Shown here piece by piece: positions 1 to 6,369 of a stretch of 9,270 bases of DNA. The stretch lies in assembly GCA_021800575.1 (NCBI GenBank), contig JAJYYW010000035.1:1-9270 (forward strand), written 5' to 3'. The notes under the pieces are model-generated. The model was given only the letters and a program-made list of their open reading frames with translations, made no database searches and was not told the DNA's origin. How positions within the stretch are numbered: position 1 is the stretch's first letter; every line of letters begins with the position of its first letter. The DNA comes from a bacterium (GTDB lineage: Bacteria; JAMCPX01). Both the position numbers and the translations under genes were made by a program.

Positions 1-1911
1 TCCCCGGTTAATTCTCCCCGAAGGGCAAAACTGCGCCAGAAATACGTCCTCAGCAGGATGGCTGACCAGGGCTATATAACAAAGGCAGAAGCGGATATTG
101 CATACAAACAACCGCTCAAAATTTATTTAAACAACGGGTATACACCCAAAGATATAGCTCCCTATTTTATGGAGATGTTAAAACAGCAGTTGTACAGTAA
201 ATACGGTCAGGACACTGTTCTTGAACAGGGACTCAAGGTGTACACCACCATAGACCCCATGATGCAGAAAGCAGCCAATGCGGCACTGAAAGACGGGCTC
301 ATTAAAATCACCAAACGGCAGGGATACGCGGGGCCCGAACAACACCTGACCGGCGCACAAGACATACAGAATTTCATCCAACAGGTCAGGAACACCGAAC
401 TTGCCGAGTACCCGGACTACTACCTCCTGACTCCGGGCATGACCAATGACCGCAGCATCCCTGTTCAATACGTCATAAAACCGGCTACCCTGTACCATGC
501 AGTCGTTACTGGCTTTTTGCCGTCGAACAAGGGTGTTGATATAAATGTAGGGGGCGAGAAGGGCATCATCCCGGCATCCACCATGAGTTGGGCGCACCCA
601 TTCAATCCCGATGCATGGTACCCGCCTGTGACGGATCCGCACAAGGTCCTGCAGAGCGGCGACGTCATCCTGGTCAAAATGATTGCGAAGCATAAGAACG
701 TTACAGAGTTTTCCCTCGAAACCCGGCCGCAGATCCAGGGAGCACTTGTTGCTCTCGATGTCTCAACCGGGGCAATCAGGGCCTTGGTGGGAGGCTACAG
801 CTTCGCGCAGTCGCAGTATAACCACGCGGTCCAGGCACAGCGCCAGGTCGGTTCTGCATTCAAACCGATCTACTATGCTGCTGCGCTCCAAAAAGGATAC
901 ACACCGGCATCGATTATCCTCGATACGCCCGTCGTGTATCAATACACGGACACCACAACCGGCACCACGGAAACCGGAACAACGCCGACCACGCCAACGG
1001 TCTGGAAACCGAGGAATTACGATAAAACCTTTACGGGACCCGTTACCCTGGAAGATGCAATAACGCACTCCAAGAACAACCCGTCCATACGGCTGCTGAA
1101 TGCGATTGGTATGGATTATGCGATCGGCTTTGCCAAAAAACTGGGGATAACCGAATCCCTGCCCAAGAATCTCACGCTCGCCCTCGGATCCTGCGACCTC
1201 AGCCTCCTCGATCTTGTTTCTGCGTACAATGTATTCCCCAACTACGGGACCCTGGTCCCGTCCTATTATCTAGAGAAGGTTGTTGACCGGGATGGAACCG
1301 TCCTTGAAAACGATCAGGTCGCACCGCACAGTATCCATTTTTACAACGCCATCTCTTCAACGACCCTGACGGCCACGTCCATGACCGTTACGTCGTCTCA
1401 AACGATGAGCGGCACGTCGCAGACATCCACCACCATCAGCGTCATGTCTCCCGCGACGGCCTATGTGATGATCAGTATGCTCAGAAATGTCGTTGAGCAC
1501 GGCACAGGCTGGCGGGCAAATGCCCTCGGTGAACCCGCGGGCGGCAAAACCGGGACAACGGAGGACAACCGGGATGCATGGTTCATCGGTTTCACCCCGC
1601 ATCTTCTTGCCGGCGTCTGGGTCGGATTTGATAATAACAGGAGCCTCGGCAAGGGAGAAGTCGGAGGCGATGCTGCAGCTCCGATATGGCTTCATTTTAT
1701 GAAATCTGCTGTAACCGCGTATCCGGACACCGATTTTCCCATACCCCCCGGAGTTGTCTTCGCACGGATAGACAGAAAAACCGGGTTACTCGCAAAACCC
1801 GACGATCCCAATGCACGCTTTGATGCATTTGTCGCGGGAACACAGCCCTCTCAGACAGCATCCCAGGTCAACGCCCAGCACGGTAACGAGTTTTTCAGAT
1901 TCAACCAATGA
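1..1911 (+). CDS. mrcA: Class A penicillin-binding protein 1A (bifunctional peptidoglycan synthase), 5' end outside the window
   Basis: Polymerises lipid II glycan strands and cross-links their peptides in the periplasm, anchored in the inner membrane. The frame is open to the window edge: the 19 codons before the Met at 58 read as the usual end of the glycosyltransferase domain (arginine-rich stretch, then YVLSRM...GYIT), so 58 is an internal Met, and the membrane anchor and most of the glycosyltransferase lie upstream. Numbering from that Met, residues 1-70 link the domains, about 100-225 match the OB-like insert of PBP1A proteins, and about 226-560 are the transpeptidase. All three penicillin-binding motifs are present: SAFK at 266-269 (nucleophile Ser266), SKN at 338-340 and KTG at 497-499. 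The ending (PPGVVFARIDRKTGLLA near 560-580) is typical of PBP1A. Two Thr/Ser-rich segments, 297-314 and 433-461, are unusual. The symbol is by analogy with E. coli mrcA. Family assignment is very secure. Confidence 0.95.
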   Translation, partial: SPVNSPRRAKLRQKYVLSRMADQGYITKAEADIAYKQPLKIYLNNGYTPKDIAPYFMEMLKQQLYSKYGQDTVLEQGLKVYTTIDPMMQKAANAALKDGLIKITKRQGYAGPEQHLTGAQDIQNFIQQVRNTELAEYPDYYLLTPGMTNDRSIPVQYVIKPATLYHAVVTGFLPSNKGVDINVGGEKGIIPASTMSWAHPFNPDAWYPPVTDPHKVLQSGDVILVKMIAKHKNVTEFSLETRPQIQGALVALDVSTGAIRALVGGYSFAQSQYNHAVQAQRQVGSAFKPIYYAAALQKGYTPASIILDTPVVYQYTDTTTGTTETGTTPTTPTVWKPRNYDKTFTGPVTLEDAITHSKNNPSIRLLNAIGMDYAIGFAKKLGITESLPKNLTLALGSCDLSLLDLVSAYNVFPNYGTLVPSYYLEKVVDRDGTVLENDQVAPHSIHFYNAISSTTLTATSMTVTSSQTMSGTSQTSTTISVMSPATAYVMISMLRNVVEHGTGWRANALGEPAGGKTGTTEDNRDAWFIGFTPHLLAGVWVGFDNNRSLGKGEVGGDAAAPIWLHFMKSAVTAYPDTDFPIPPGVVFARIDRKTGLLAKPDDPNARFDAFVAGTQPSQTASQVNAQHGNEFFRFNQ

Positions 1912-1957
1912 CAGTGGATCTGCCGTTAAGAACACTGCCGCGGCCCTTGCCCTGCCC

Positions 1958-2620
1958 ATGAGTACTTCAAAAAAAGTCCATCTCGAGTATATCTATGAGG
2001 TCTTGTACCAGCGGTTCGGCTCCAGGCACTGGTGGCCGGCGGACACCCCCTTCGAAGTCGTGGTCGGAGCTATATTGACCCAGAACACGGCGTGGACAAA
2101 TGTTGAAAAAGCGATCGCGAATTTGAAGCAGGCCCGGATGTTGTCCCCGGAAAAAATATACCGGGAACCGGTTCCGGTGATCGCGAAGCTTATCAGACCT
2201 TCAGGCTTTTATAATCAGAAAGCGAAACGGCTGAAAAGCATGGTGAAAACCATCGTTGAAAACTACGGCGGGGACCTTGCACAGCTGTGCAAACAAGAAA
2301 CCGGAGCATTGAGAAACGAACTTCTTGCCATCAACGGCATAGGGAAAGAGACGGCGGACAGCATTCTGCTGTACGCATGCCATAAGCCCGTCTTCGTCGT
2401 TGACAGCTACACGCACCGGGTGTTTTCCCGCCATGGGTTTATCGGTGAAGAATCGGGGTACGACGAGCTGCAGGACTTATTTATGGATACGCTCGAACAC
2501 ACCGTGGAAACCTTCAACGAGTACCATGCTCTCATCGTTGAACTTGCAAAAACATTTTGCAGGACCAGGCCGCTGTGCGACCGCTGTCCTCTGTCGGATC
2601 TGCCGCACACTGCCGGTTGA
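1958..2620 (+). CDS. HhH-GPD base-excision DNA glycosylase, endonuclease III-related (MagIII-like)
   Basis: A 220-residue protein of the endonuclease III superfamily that probably excises damaged (alkylated) bases. The N-terminal region has HWWPADTPFEVVVGAILTQN (24-43), the signature of the COG2231/MagIII branch rather than of true Nth. The helix-hairpin-helix is LLAINGIGKETADSILLYA (122-140), and the conserved catalytic Asp is Asp149 in VVDSYTHRV. The lysine that makes Nth a bifunctional lyase aligns with Glu131, so I infer a monofunctional glycosylase, as in Helicobacter MagIII. The C-terminus has three cysteines (201, 207, 210) of a [4Fe-4S] loop but no fourth. I chose the ATG at 1958 because the family signature begins shortly after it; the longer in-frame extension to 1811 would overlap the PBP gene in another frame. 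There is no clear Shine-Dalgarno sequence. It starts 46 bases after the PBP stop, so co-transcription is possible. The substrate cannot be read from the sequence. Confidence 0.88.
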   Translation: MSTSKKVHLEYIYEVLYQRFGSRHWWPADTPFEVVVGAILTQNTAWTNVEKAIANLKQARMLSPEKIYREPVPVIAKLIRPSGFYNQKAKRLKSMVKTIVENYGGDLAQLCKQETGALRNELLAINGIGKETADSILLYACHKPVFVVDSYTHRVFSRHGFIGEESGYDELQDLFMDTLEHTVETFNEYHALIVELAKTFCRTRPLCDRCPLSDLPHTAG

Positions 2621-2646
2621 GCACAACCACGCCGCGGGCGTACCGT

Positions 2647-3330
2647 TCACGCCTTACTGTCGATAAATACCTTTATGGCGCTCAGTGTCTTCGAGGAAGC
2701 CTCGACGAGTTCGAGACCGAGCCCGTTGACCACACGGTCGGCTGTCTCCTCTTTAAAGGACCTCATGACCTTGGCCTTGCACTTGTGGGTCTCAATCTTG
2801 CTGTCGAACGGCAGGAGAAGGTTCATACTCAACAGCGTGTTGAGAGGAATACTGTCCTTGGTAATGATGGAAAGGCCGGAGTAGCTCATGTCTTTTGAAA
2901 ATGCGGACACCGTTTTGTCCTTGTACGTGTATTTGACCTCGACGGAGATGTCGTAACGGTCTTCCTTCCGCACCTTCATGCTCACGAACTTTTTTATCTC
3001 CTCGAGAAAAGCGGATTCATTGATGGGCTTGCGGACAAAATCGTCACACCCCGCCTTGATCGACTCGGCCCTTTTCTCGGTTGACGTGACCATGATTACC
3101 GGGATCTTCCGGAGGGCGGGATCGCTCTTGATGATTCTGCAGCATTCGATACCGTTCATCTTCGGCATTTCCAGGTCGAGCAGGATGATATCCGGTTTTT
3201 CTATCTTGGCGAGTTTCAATGCCTCCGCACCGTCTTTTGCCGTTATGATCCGCGACTCAGCCCTTCTCAGGAAAGAAACCTCAAGATCAAGAAAATTCCT
3301 CATATCATCAACCAGCAGGATTTTAATCAT
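2647..3330 (-). CDS. Response regulator with REC receiver and C-terminal PilZ (c-di-GMP-binding) domain
   Basis: A 227-residue cytoplasmic two-domain regulator. The receiver domain (1 to about 117) has the acidic pair Asp8/Asp9, the phospho-acceptor Asp52 (LLDLEMP), Thr82 and Lys101 (RKP), so all residues needed for phosphorylation are present. The PilZ domain (about 119-225) carries both c-di-GMP motifs: RxxxR as Arg121-Arg125 and DxSxxG as Asp147-Ser149-Gly152. It therefore probably joins a histidine-kinase input to c-di-GMP sensing, acting by protein contacts since there is no DNA-binding domain. The ATG at 3330 is preferred over the TTG just before it, because an AAGGGGG ribosome site lies 6 bases upstream of the ATG. 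A sigma-70-type promoter lies just upstream. No cognate kinase is in the window, so the output (motility, attachment, polysaccharide) is unknown. It converges with the glycosylase gene across 26 bases. Confidence 0.93.
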   Translation of the reverse strand: MIKILLVDDMRNFLDLEVSFLRRAESRIITAKDGAEALKLAKIEKPDIILLDLEMPKMNGIECCRIIKSDPALRKIPVIMVTSTEKRAESIKAGCDDFVRKPINESAFLEEIKKFVSMKVRKEDRYDISVEVKYTYKDKTVSAFSKDMSYSGLSIITKDSIPLNTLLSMNLLLPFDSKIETHKCKAKVMRSFKEETADRVVNGLGLELVEASSKTLSAIKVFIDSKA

Positions 3331-3336
3331 CAACGT

Positions 3337-3343
3337 CCCCCTT
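3337..3343 (-). promoter_or_regulatory. Ribosome binding site of the REC-PilZ gene
   Basis: On the minus strand AAGGGGG is followed by six bases (ACGTTG) and then ATG at 3330. This spacing supports the ATG over the TTG at 3333, which would sit only three bases from the purine run. Confidence 0.6.
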
Positions 3344-3358
3344 TTTCTGTTTCACTTG

Positions 3359-3387
3359 TATATAAAGAAATCACCACGGCTTGTCAA
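3359..3387 (-). promoter_or_regulatory. Sigma-70-type promoter for the REC-PilZ gene
   Basis: On the minus strand a perfect -35 box TTGACA (3382-3387) is followed by a 17-base spacer and TATATA (3359-3364), four of six matches to the -10 consensus. It lies in the 88-base gap between the MgtE-like gene and this regulator, giving a predicted leader of roughly 20 bases. It suggests that the regulator is transcribed on its own even though the genes upstream run the same way and no convincing terminator separates them. Confidence 0.6.
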
Positions 3388-3418
3388 ATGCTTGCTCCGA
3401 TCCGTCCGGTAACGGGAA

Positions 3419-4696
3419 TCACTCTATGTAGCGGTGCCGCAGACCCATGATATCCCGGTAGGTGACGACGCCCAGGATCTTGTTGTCCGGATCGGTTACC
3501 GGGAGCGCCCGGAAATTATAGCGTGTGAAAAATTCCGATGCCTTTCGCAGGGTGCTGTTATGCGGCAAAGCGATGACGCTGCGTACCATCACGTCCTTGA
3601 GATAGGCGCGCTCCTGTGCGATGAGCAGTTCCTTGATATCGAGGACCCCGAGAAGGTGCCGGTCCTGATCGATGATGTACAGGTACATGACCACGTCTTT
3701 TCCCCTGGCCGCATACCGGTACTGCTCCTGTACCTGCTCCACGGTCACATCCGGTGAAAACGCAATAAAGTCCTGCGTCGCAAAATCCAGGATATTTTCT
3801 TCGTGATGTTCGACGATTGTGCGTATCTTGCGCGCATTGTCCGGATTCAACCGCTTCAGGATCGAGTCCGCCTCTGCTACCGACAACACCGAGAGAAAAT
3901 CGGCTGCCTGTCCCGTGGTCATTTCATCCACAAGCTGCGCAATCTTTTCGATCTTCAGCGATTCCACCAGATCGCGCTGTGCTTCGGGGTCGATCTCTTC
4001 CAGGGTATCGGACGCCTGCTCGGGATCGAGCTTCTCGAAGATCTGAACACGCTGGGTCGGGTCCATCTCTTCCAGGATGTCTGCAAGGTCCGCCGGGTGC
4101 ATGTCCTTGAGCTTTTCTTTCAGGATGTTGAGCTTGATGTCCCCCTGGAAGCGGCCGATCCGCTCGGGCAGGGGCTGGATGTATTTCCATGACACTGTTT
4201 GATCCTGGATGTTTTTTGCCAGGTTATAGATGAAATCCGCAAGCTTCGTCAGATGAATACGGCGTAACAGCCCGTAGCGGCTCAAATCCACGTCCGTGAC
4301 GTACAGCATGCCGTCCCGTACCGCGAGCCTGACATCATACACGATCTCGAGGTCCCGCCCTTTCAGATCGATGGCCTTCTTATCAAGGATATGATCCTTG
4401 AGCATCACGGCATTGCTCCACGGCTCTCCCTTATAGGCCGAGATATCTTCGCGGACCATGATATGTTTTTCGCGTGTACGTACGGCAACGACGGTGTCCC
4501 AGGGAACCACCGCGTTGATGCCGAAGGGCAGGGCGATGTAGAGGTGTGTCACCTGCGGAAGCCCTCCCATCTCCTTGATGATGAAATCTTTCAGTCGGCC
4601 GATCTTTTTTTCATTACGGAGGATTTTCGCACCCACCAGCTCGCTCAGAAAAAAAGACTGGCCGCTCTCAGGCACCGGATGCATTGCCTGGTTCAT
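3419..4696 (-). CDS. Soluble PRC-barrel / MgtE N-terminal domain / tandem CBS protein (channel-less MgtE-type Mg2+ sensor)
   Basis: A 425-residue cytoplasmic protein. Residues about 17-90 and 100-165 look like two PRC-barrel-type beta domains. Residues about 187-295 are the MgtE intracellular N-domain, an alpha superhelix recognisable by repeats such as HPADLADILEEMDP and LDPEQASDTLEEIDPEAQ. Residues about 305-425 are a CBS pair (each half ends in an LGVLDI/LGVVTY strand). In the MgtE Mg2+ channel the N and CBS domains bind Mg2+ and gate the pore; here the protein stops after the second CBS domain, with no membrane helix. The start at 4696 has GGAGGT five bases upstream; a longer in-frame reading to 4906 would cover most of the 68-residue gene and gives unconvincing sequence. 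Its start overlaps that gene's stop (ATGA), so the two are probably translationally coupled. I infer that it senses Mg2+ or nucleotides for the Nramp-family transporter of the same operon. Confidence 0.88.
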   Translation of the reverse strand: MNQAMHPVPESGQSFFLSELVGAKILRNEKKIGRLKDFIIKEMGGLPQVTHLYIALPFGINAVVPWDTVVAVRTREKHIMVREDISAYKGEPWSNAVMLKDHILDKKAIDLKGRDLEIVYDVRLAVRDGMLYVTDVDLSRYGLLRRIHLTKLADFIYNLAKNIQDQTVSWKYIQPLPERIGRFQGDIKLNILKEKLKDMHPADLADILEEMDPTQRVQIFEKLDPEQASDTLEEIDPEAQRDLVESLKIEKIAQLVDEMTTGQAADFLSVLSVAEADSILKRLNPDNARKIRTIVEHHEENILDFATQDFIAFSPDVTVEQVQEQYRYAARGKDVVMYLYIIDQDRHLLGVLDIKELLIAQERAYLKDVMVRSVIALPHNSTLRKASEFFTRYNFRALPVTDPDNKILGVVTYRDIMGLRHRYIE

Positions 4697-4899
4697 GGCA
4701 CACCTCCCAATCCGCGTCCCGTTGCTATGGAGATAAACTTGTACAACAGAATCGCCACGATAAAAAACAGATACAGCCGAAGCATGAACAGCGCAAAGGA
4801 AATCGTGCGGGTCATCCTGATATGGGGTTGTTTGTATTTCCTGTTCACATCGCGCACCGCCGTAAAGAACCCACGGAAGATGTTGAATATTTTTTTCAT
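4693..4899 (-). CDS. Small single-span membrane protein (68 aa) between Nramp and the MgtE-like gene
   Basis: I do not recognise this family. The N-terminal half is strongly basic (Lys/Arg at 2, 3, 9, 16, 20, 21, 23, 28 and 31) with aromatic residues, and one hydrophobic segment runs from about 33 to 58, holding Arg41 and Lys54. By the positive-inside rule the N-terminus would be cytoplasmic. It starts 12 bases after the Nramp stop, with GCGGG seven bases before its ATG, and its TGA overlaps the ATG of the MgtE-like gene (ATGA). This fit between two neighbours and a sensible membrane-protein composition are the main arguments that it is real. A role as a membrane anchor or adaptor linking the soluble sensor to the transporter is an inference. 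It could also be a spacer ORF that only serves translational coupling. Confidence 0.72.
   Translation of the reverse strand: MKKIFNIFRGFFTAVRDVNRKYKQPHIRMTRTISFALFMLRLYLFFIVAILLYKFISIATGRGLGGVP
4702..4707 (-). promoter_or_regulatory. Strong ribosome binding site that sets the start of the MgtE-like gene
   Basis: GGAGGT on the minus strand, five bases before ATG at 4696. It lies inside the last codons of the 68-residue upstream gene and encodes part of its Gly-rich tail (GLGGVP), so the small protein's C-terminus is partly shaped by this signal. Confidence 0.7.
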
Positions 4900-4911
4900 G
4901 CCTCATCCCGC

Positions 4912-6180
4912 CTATTTGATCAACGTGGGAAACACAATCGTCAGGCTGTAGCCCGTGGATATCACGATCAGGCCTATGACAATCGATATATTAATGATGT
5001 TTTCGAGCCTGTTGTTTTTGTACTTTCCCATGATCTCCTCGTTGTTCAACAGGATAATCAGGAAAACCAGTGCGGCCGGCAGCAGCACGGTTGCTGCAAC
5101 CTGCACAAACAGGGTGATCAGAACGAGCGGTGCATGCGGTATCAGGGTCACGGTACCTGCGAGTAAAAGATCGAAAAAGTAATACGCATAAAACCACTTC
5201 GCCTCCCGCACCTTGTGGTTCAGCGAATGGGCCCAGCCGAAGACCTCGCCGAATGCCCATGAACTGGCAAGCGAGATACAGACGGCCCCGAGCAGGCCTG
5301 CGTCAAAAAGCCCGATGGCAACAAAGGTACCGACGTACTTGTTCACGGGCATGAGCGCAATGGCCGCCTGTGCCGCACTCTGTATGTTTTGGCCGAACAA
5401 CACCTTGCCGGCCACAATGATGACAACGACCGCTGCGACGACGGTCAGCAGGGATCCTGCCAGCGTGTCGAGTTTACCCCACAGGATATCCTTCTCCTGC
5501 ATGCCCTTATCGACAACCGTACTCTGCTGAAAAAAAAGCATCCACGGCGCAATGGTTGTTCCGATGTTCGCCATGAGCAGAAAGAACAGGCTGCCCGTGA
5601 ATCCACCGGCAGGCAGGTGCGGAATGAAACCGTGAAACACCTCGTTGAGCGAAGGGTGGATCATAAATGCTGCAGGAATGTAGATCATGTTCACAGCGCA
5701 GAAAAGCAAGGTGAGTTTTTCCCATGTCCAATAGTGTCCCTGCATGACCATAAAACCCATGATCCCCCAGCAGATCAGCACCGTGACCACAGGTGACACG
5801 CCAAAGATACTCAGGGCGGCAGTCATACCGATGAATTCGGTGATCATGGTCATCCAGTCAGTCAGGATAAGGTCCAGCAGGGAAAACCATCCCCAGAACG
5901 ATCCGAATGAATAAAAGATCGCCTCGGCGTGTCCGCGTTTGGTCACCGCACCAAGACGGACGGTCATCTCCTGAACATAGTATGCAACAGGTCCCATCAG
6001 GACCATGAACCACAGCAGGCTATACCCGGTTTGTGCCCCGGTCACTGCATAGGTCGTTATGCCGCCGGCATCGTTGTCCGCAACCATAACAATGATACCC
6101 GGGCCCGCAACCAATGCGAAAATCTTTAGAAATTTTATAATCTTCCGCACATCATAGTAGGCTGTAGACATGAAATCCAT
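4912..6180 (-). CDS. Nramp-family divalent metal transporter with altered metal-binding motifs (Mg2+-transporter-like)
   Basis: A 422-residue inner-membrane protein with about 11 hydrophobic segments, the usual Nramp length. The first helix, GPGIIVMVADNDAGG (26-40), aligns with the Nramp metal-site helix, but canonical DPGN is DAGG (37-40): the Asp is kept and the Asn is Gly. In helix 6, IGTTIAPWM (206-214) aligns with the canonical segment containing MPH: the Met that favours transition metals is Ala211 and the His is Trp213. Loss of the Met is reported for Nramp-related Mg2+ transporters (NRMTs), so Mg2+ or a similar hard cation is a plausible substrate; transition-metal import is not excluded. 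The ATG at 6180 is preferred over the Met three codons later, which lacks a ribosome site; upstream of 6180 there is only a weak AGGGAC. It is the first gene of a tight three-gene unit with a promoter just upstream. Confidence 0.9.
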   Translation of the reverse strand: MDFMSTAYYDVRKIIKFLKIFALVAGPGIIVMVADNDAGGITTYAVTGAQTGYSLLWFMVLMGPVAYYVQEMTVRLGAVTKRGHAEAIFYSFGSFWGWFSLLDLILTDWMTMITEFIGMTAALSIFGVSPVVTVLICWGIMGFMVMQGHYWTWEKLTLLFCAVNMIYIPAAFMIHPSLNEVFHGFIPHLPAGGFTGSLFFLLMANIGTTIAPWMLFFQQSTVVDKGMQEKDILWGKLDTLAGSLLTVVAAVVVIIVAGKVLFGQNIQSAAQAAIALMPVNKYVGTFVAIGLFDAGLLGAVCISLASSWAFGEVFGWAHSLNHKVREAKWFYAYYFFDLLLAGTVTLIPHAPLVLITLFVQVAATVLLPAALVFLIILLNNEEIMGKYKNNRLENIINISIVIGLIVISTGYSLTIVFPTLIK

Positions 6181-6224
6181 AATTTTGTCCCTGTCCGTGT
6201 AATACCTACACGAAATTTAAACCT

Positions 6225-6252
6225 CTTTTATTCGCACACGCTAAAATGTCAA
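6225..6252 (-). promoter_or_regulatory. Sigma-70-type promoter for the Nramp operon
   Basis: On the minus strand a perfect -35 TTGACA (6247-6252) is followed by 16 bases and TAAAAG (6225-6230), four of six matches to the -10 consensus. It would give a leader of roughly 35-40 bases before the ATG at 6180. I see no Fur-, MntR- or Mg2+-riboswitch-like structure in the short leader. Confidence 0.5.
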
Positions 6253-6293
6253 GGATTCATCGAGAGAGTACCCCCGGCACCGCAGAAGGGTTT

Positions 6294-6315
6294 GACAGGG
6301 TACCGTGCCCCTGTC
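6294..6315. repeat. Perfect 7-bp inverted repeat between hemG and the Nramp operon
   Basis: GACAGGG and its exact complement CCCTGTC are separated by eight bases (TACCGTGC). It lies about 55 bases beyond the hemG stop and about 40 bases upstream of the predicted Nramp -35 box. No run of T follows on the minus strand, so it is a poor intrinsic terminator. It could be a weak terminator or a regulator-binding site; chance is not excluded. Confidence 0.35.
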
Positions 6316-6352
6316 CCGGTCGACGCAGGATGGGGCAGATACGCACATTCCC

Positions 6353-6369
6353 CCGGTATACGTATCCGG
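6353..6369. repeat. Near-palindrome abutting the hemG stop codon
   Basis: CCGG, one T, ATACGTAT, CCGG forms a nearly perfect palindrome, with one unpaired base, directly after the hemG stop at 6370. In the hemG transcript it could fold into a short hairpin protecting the 3' end. No U-tract follows, so it is not a classical terminator. Confidence 0.3.

Noticed and set aside
763..1068. Long antisense open frame inside the PBP1A gene
   Set aside because: Arg- and Cys-rich composition typical of a shadow frame, and the plus-strand gene is unmistakable. Similar long frames opposite hemG, hemH, the Nramp gene and the MgtE-like gene were dropped for the same reason.
1811..1957. In-frame N-terminal extension of the glycosylase gene into the PBP1A coding region
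   Set aside because: The extension overlaps 101 bases of the PBP gene, reads as low-complexity sequence, and the family's conserved N-terminus begins just after the ATG at 1958.
2637..2653. Hairpin GGCGT/ACGCC between the convergent glycosylase and REC-PilZ genes as a terminator
   Set aside because: Only five base pairs with a seven-base loop, no T-run on either side, and part of it is inside the REC-PilZ stop region.
3331..3333. TTG as start of the REC-PilZ gene
   Set aside because: The adjacent ATG at 3330 is better spaced from the ribosome site.
3388..3418. Terminator after the MgtE-like gene
   Set aside because: Only a four-base CCGT/ACGG stem is visible and no T-run follows, so read-through into the REC-PilZ gene cannot be excluded.
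4697..4906. 70-codon upstream extension of the MgtE-like gene
   Set aside because: It lies over the 68-residue gene in another frame, has no family resemblance, and a strong GGAGGT site marks the start at 4696.
6169..6171. Fourth-codon Met as the Nramp start
   Set aside because: No ribosome site at a suitable distance; the ATG at 6180 at least has a weak AGGGAC upstream.
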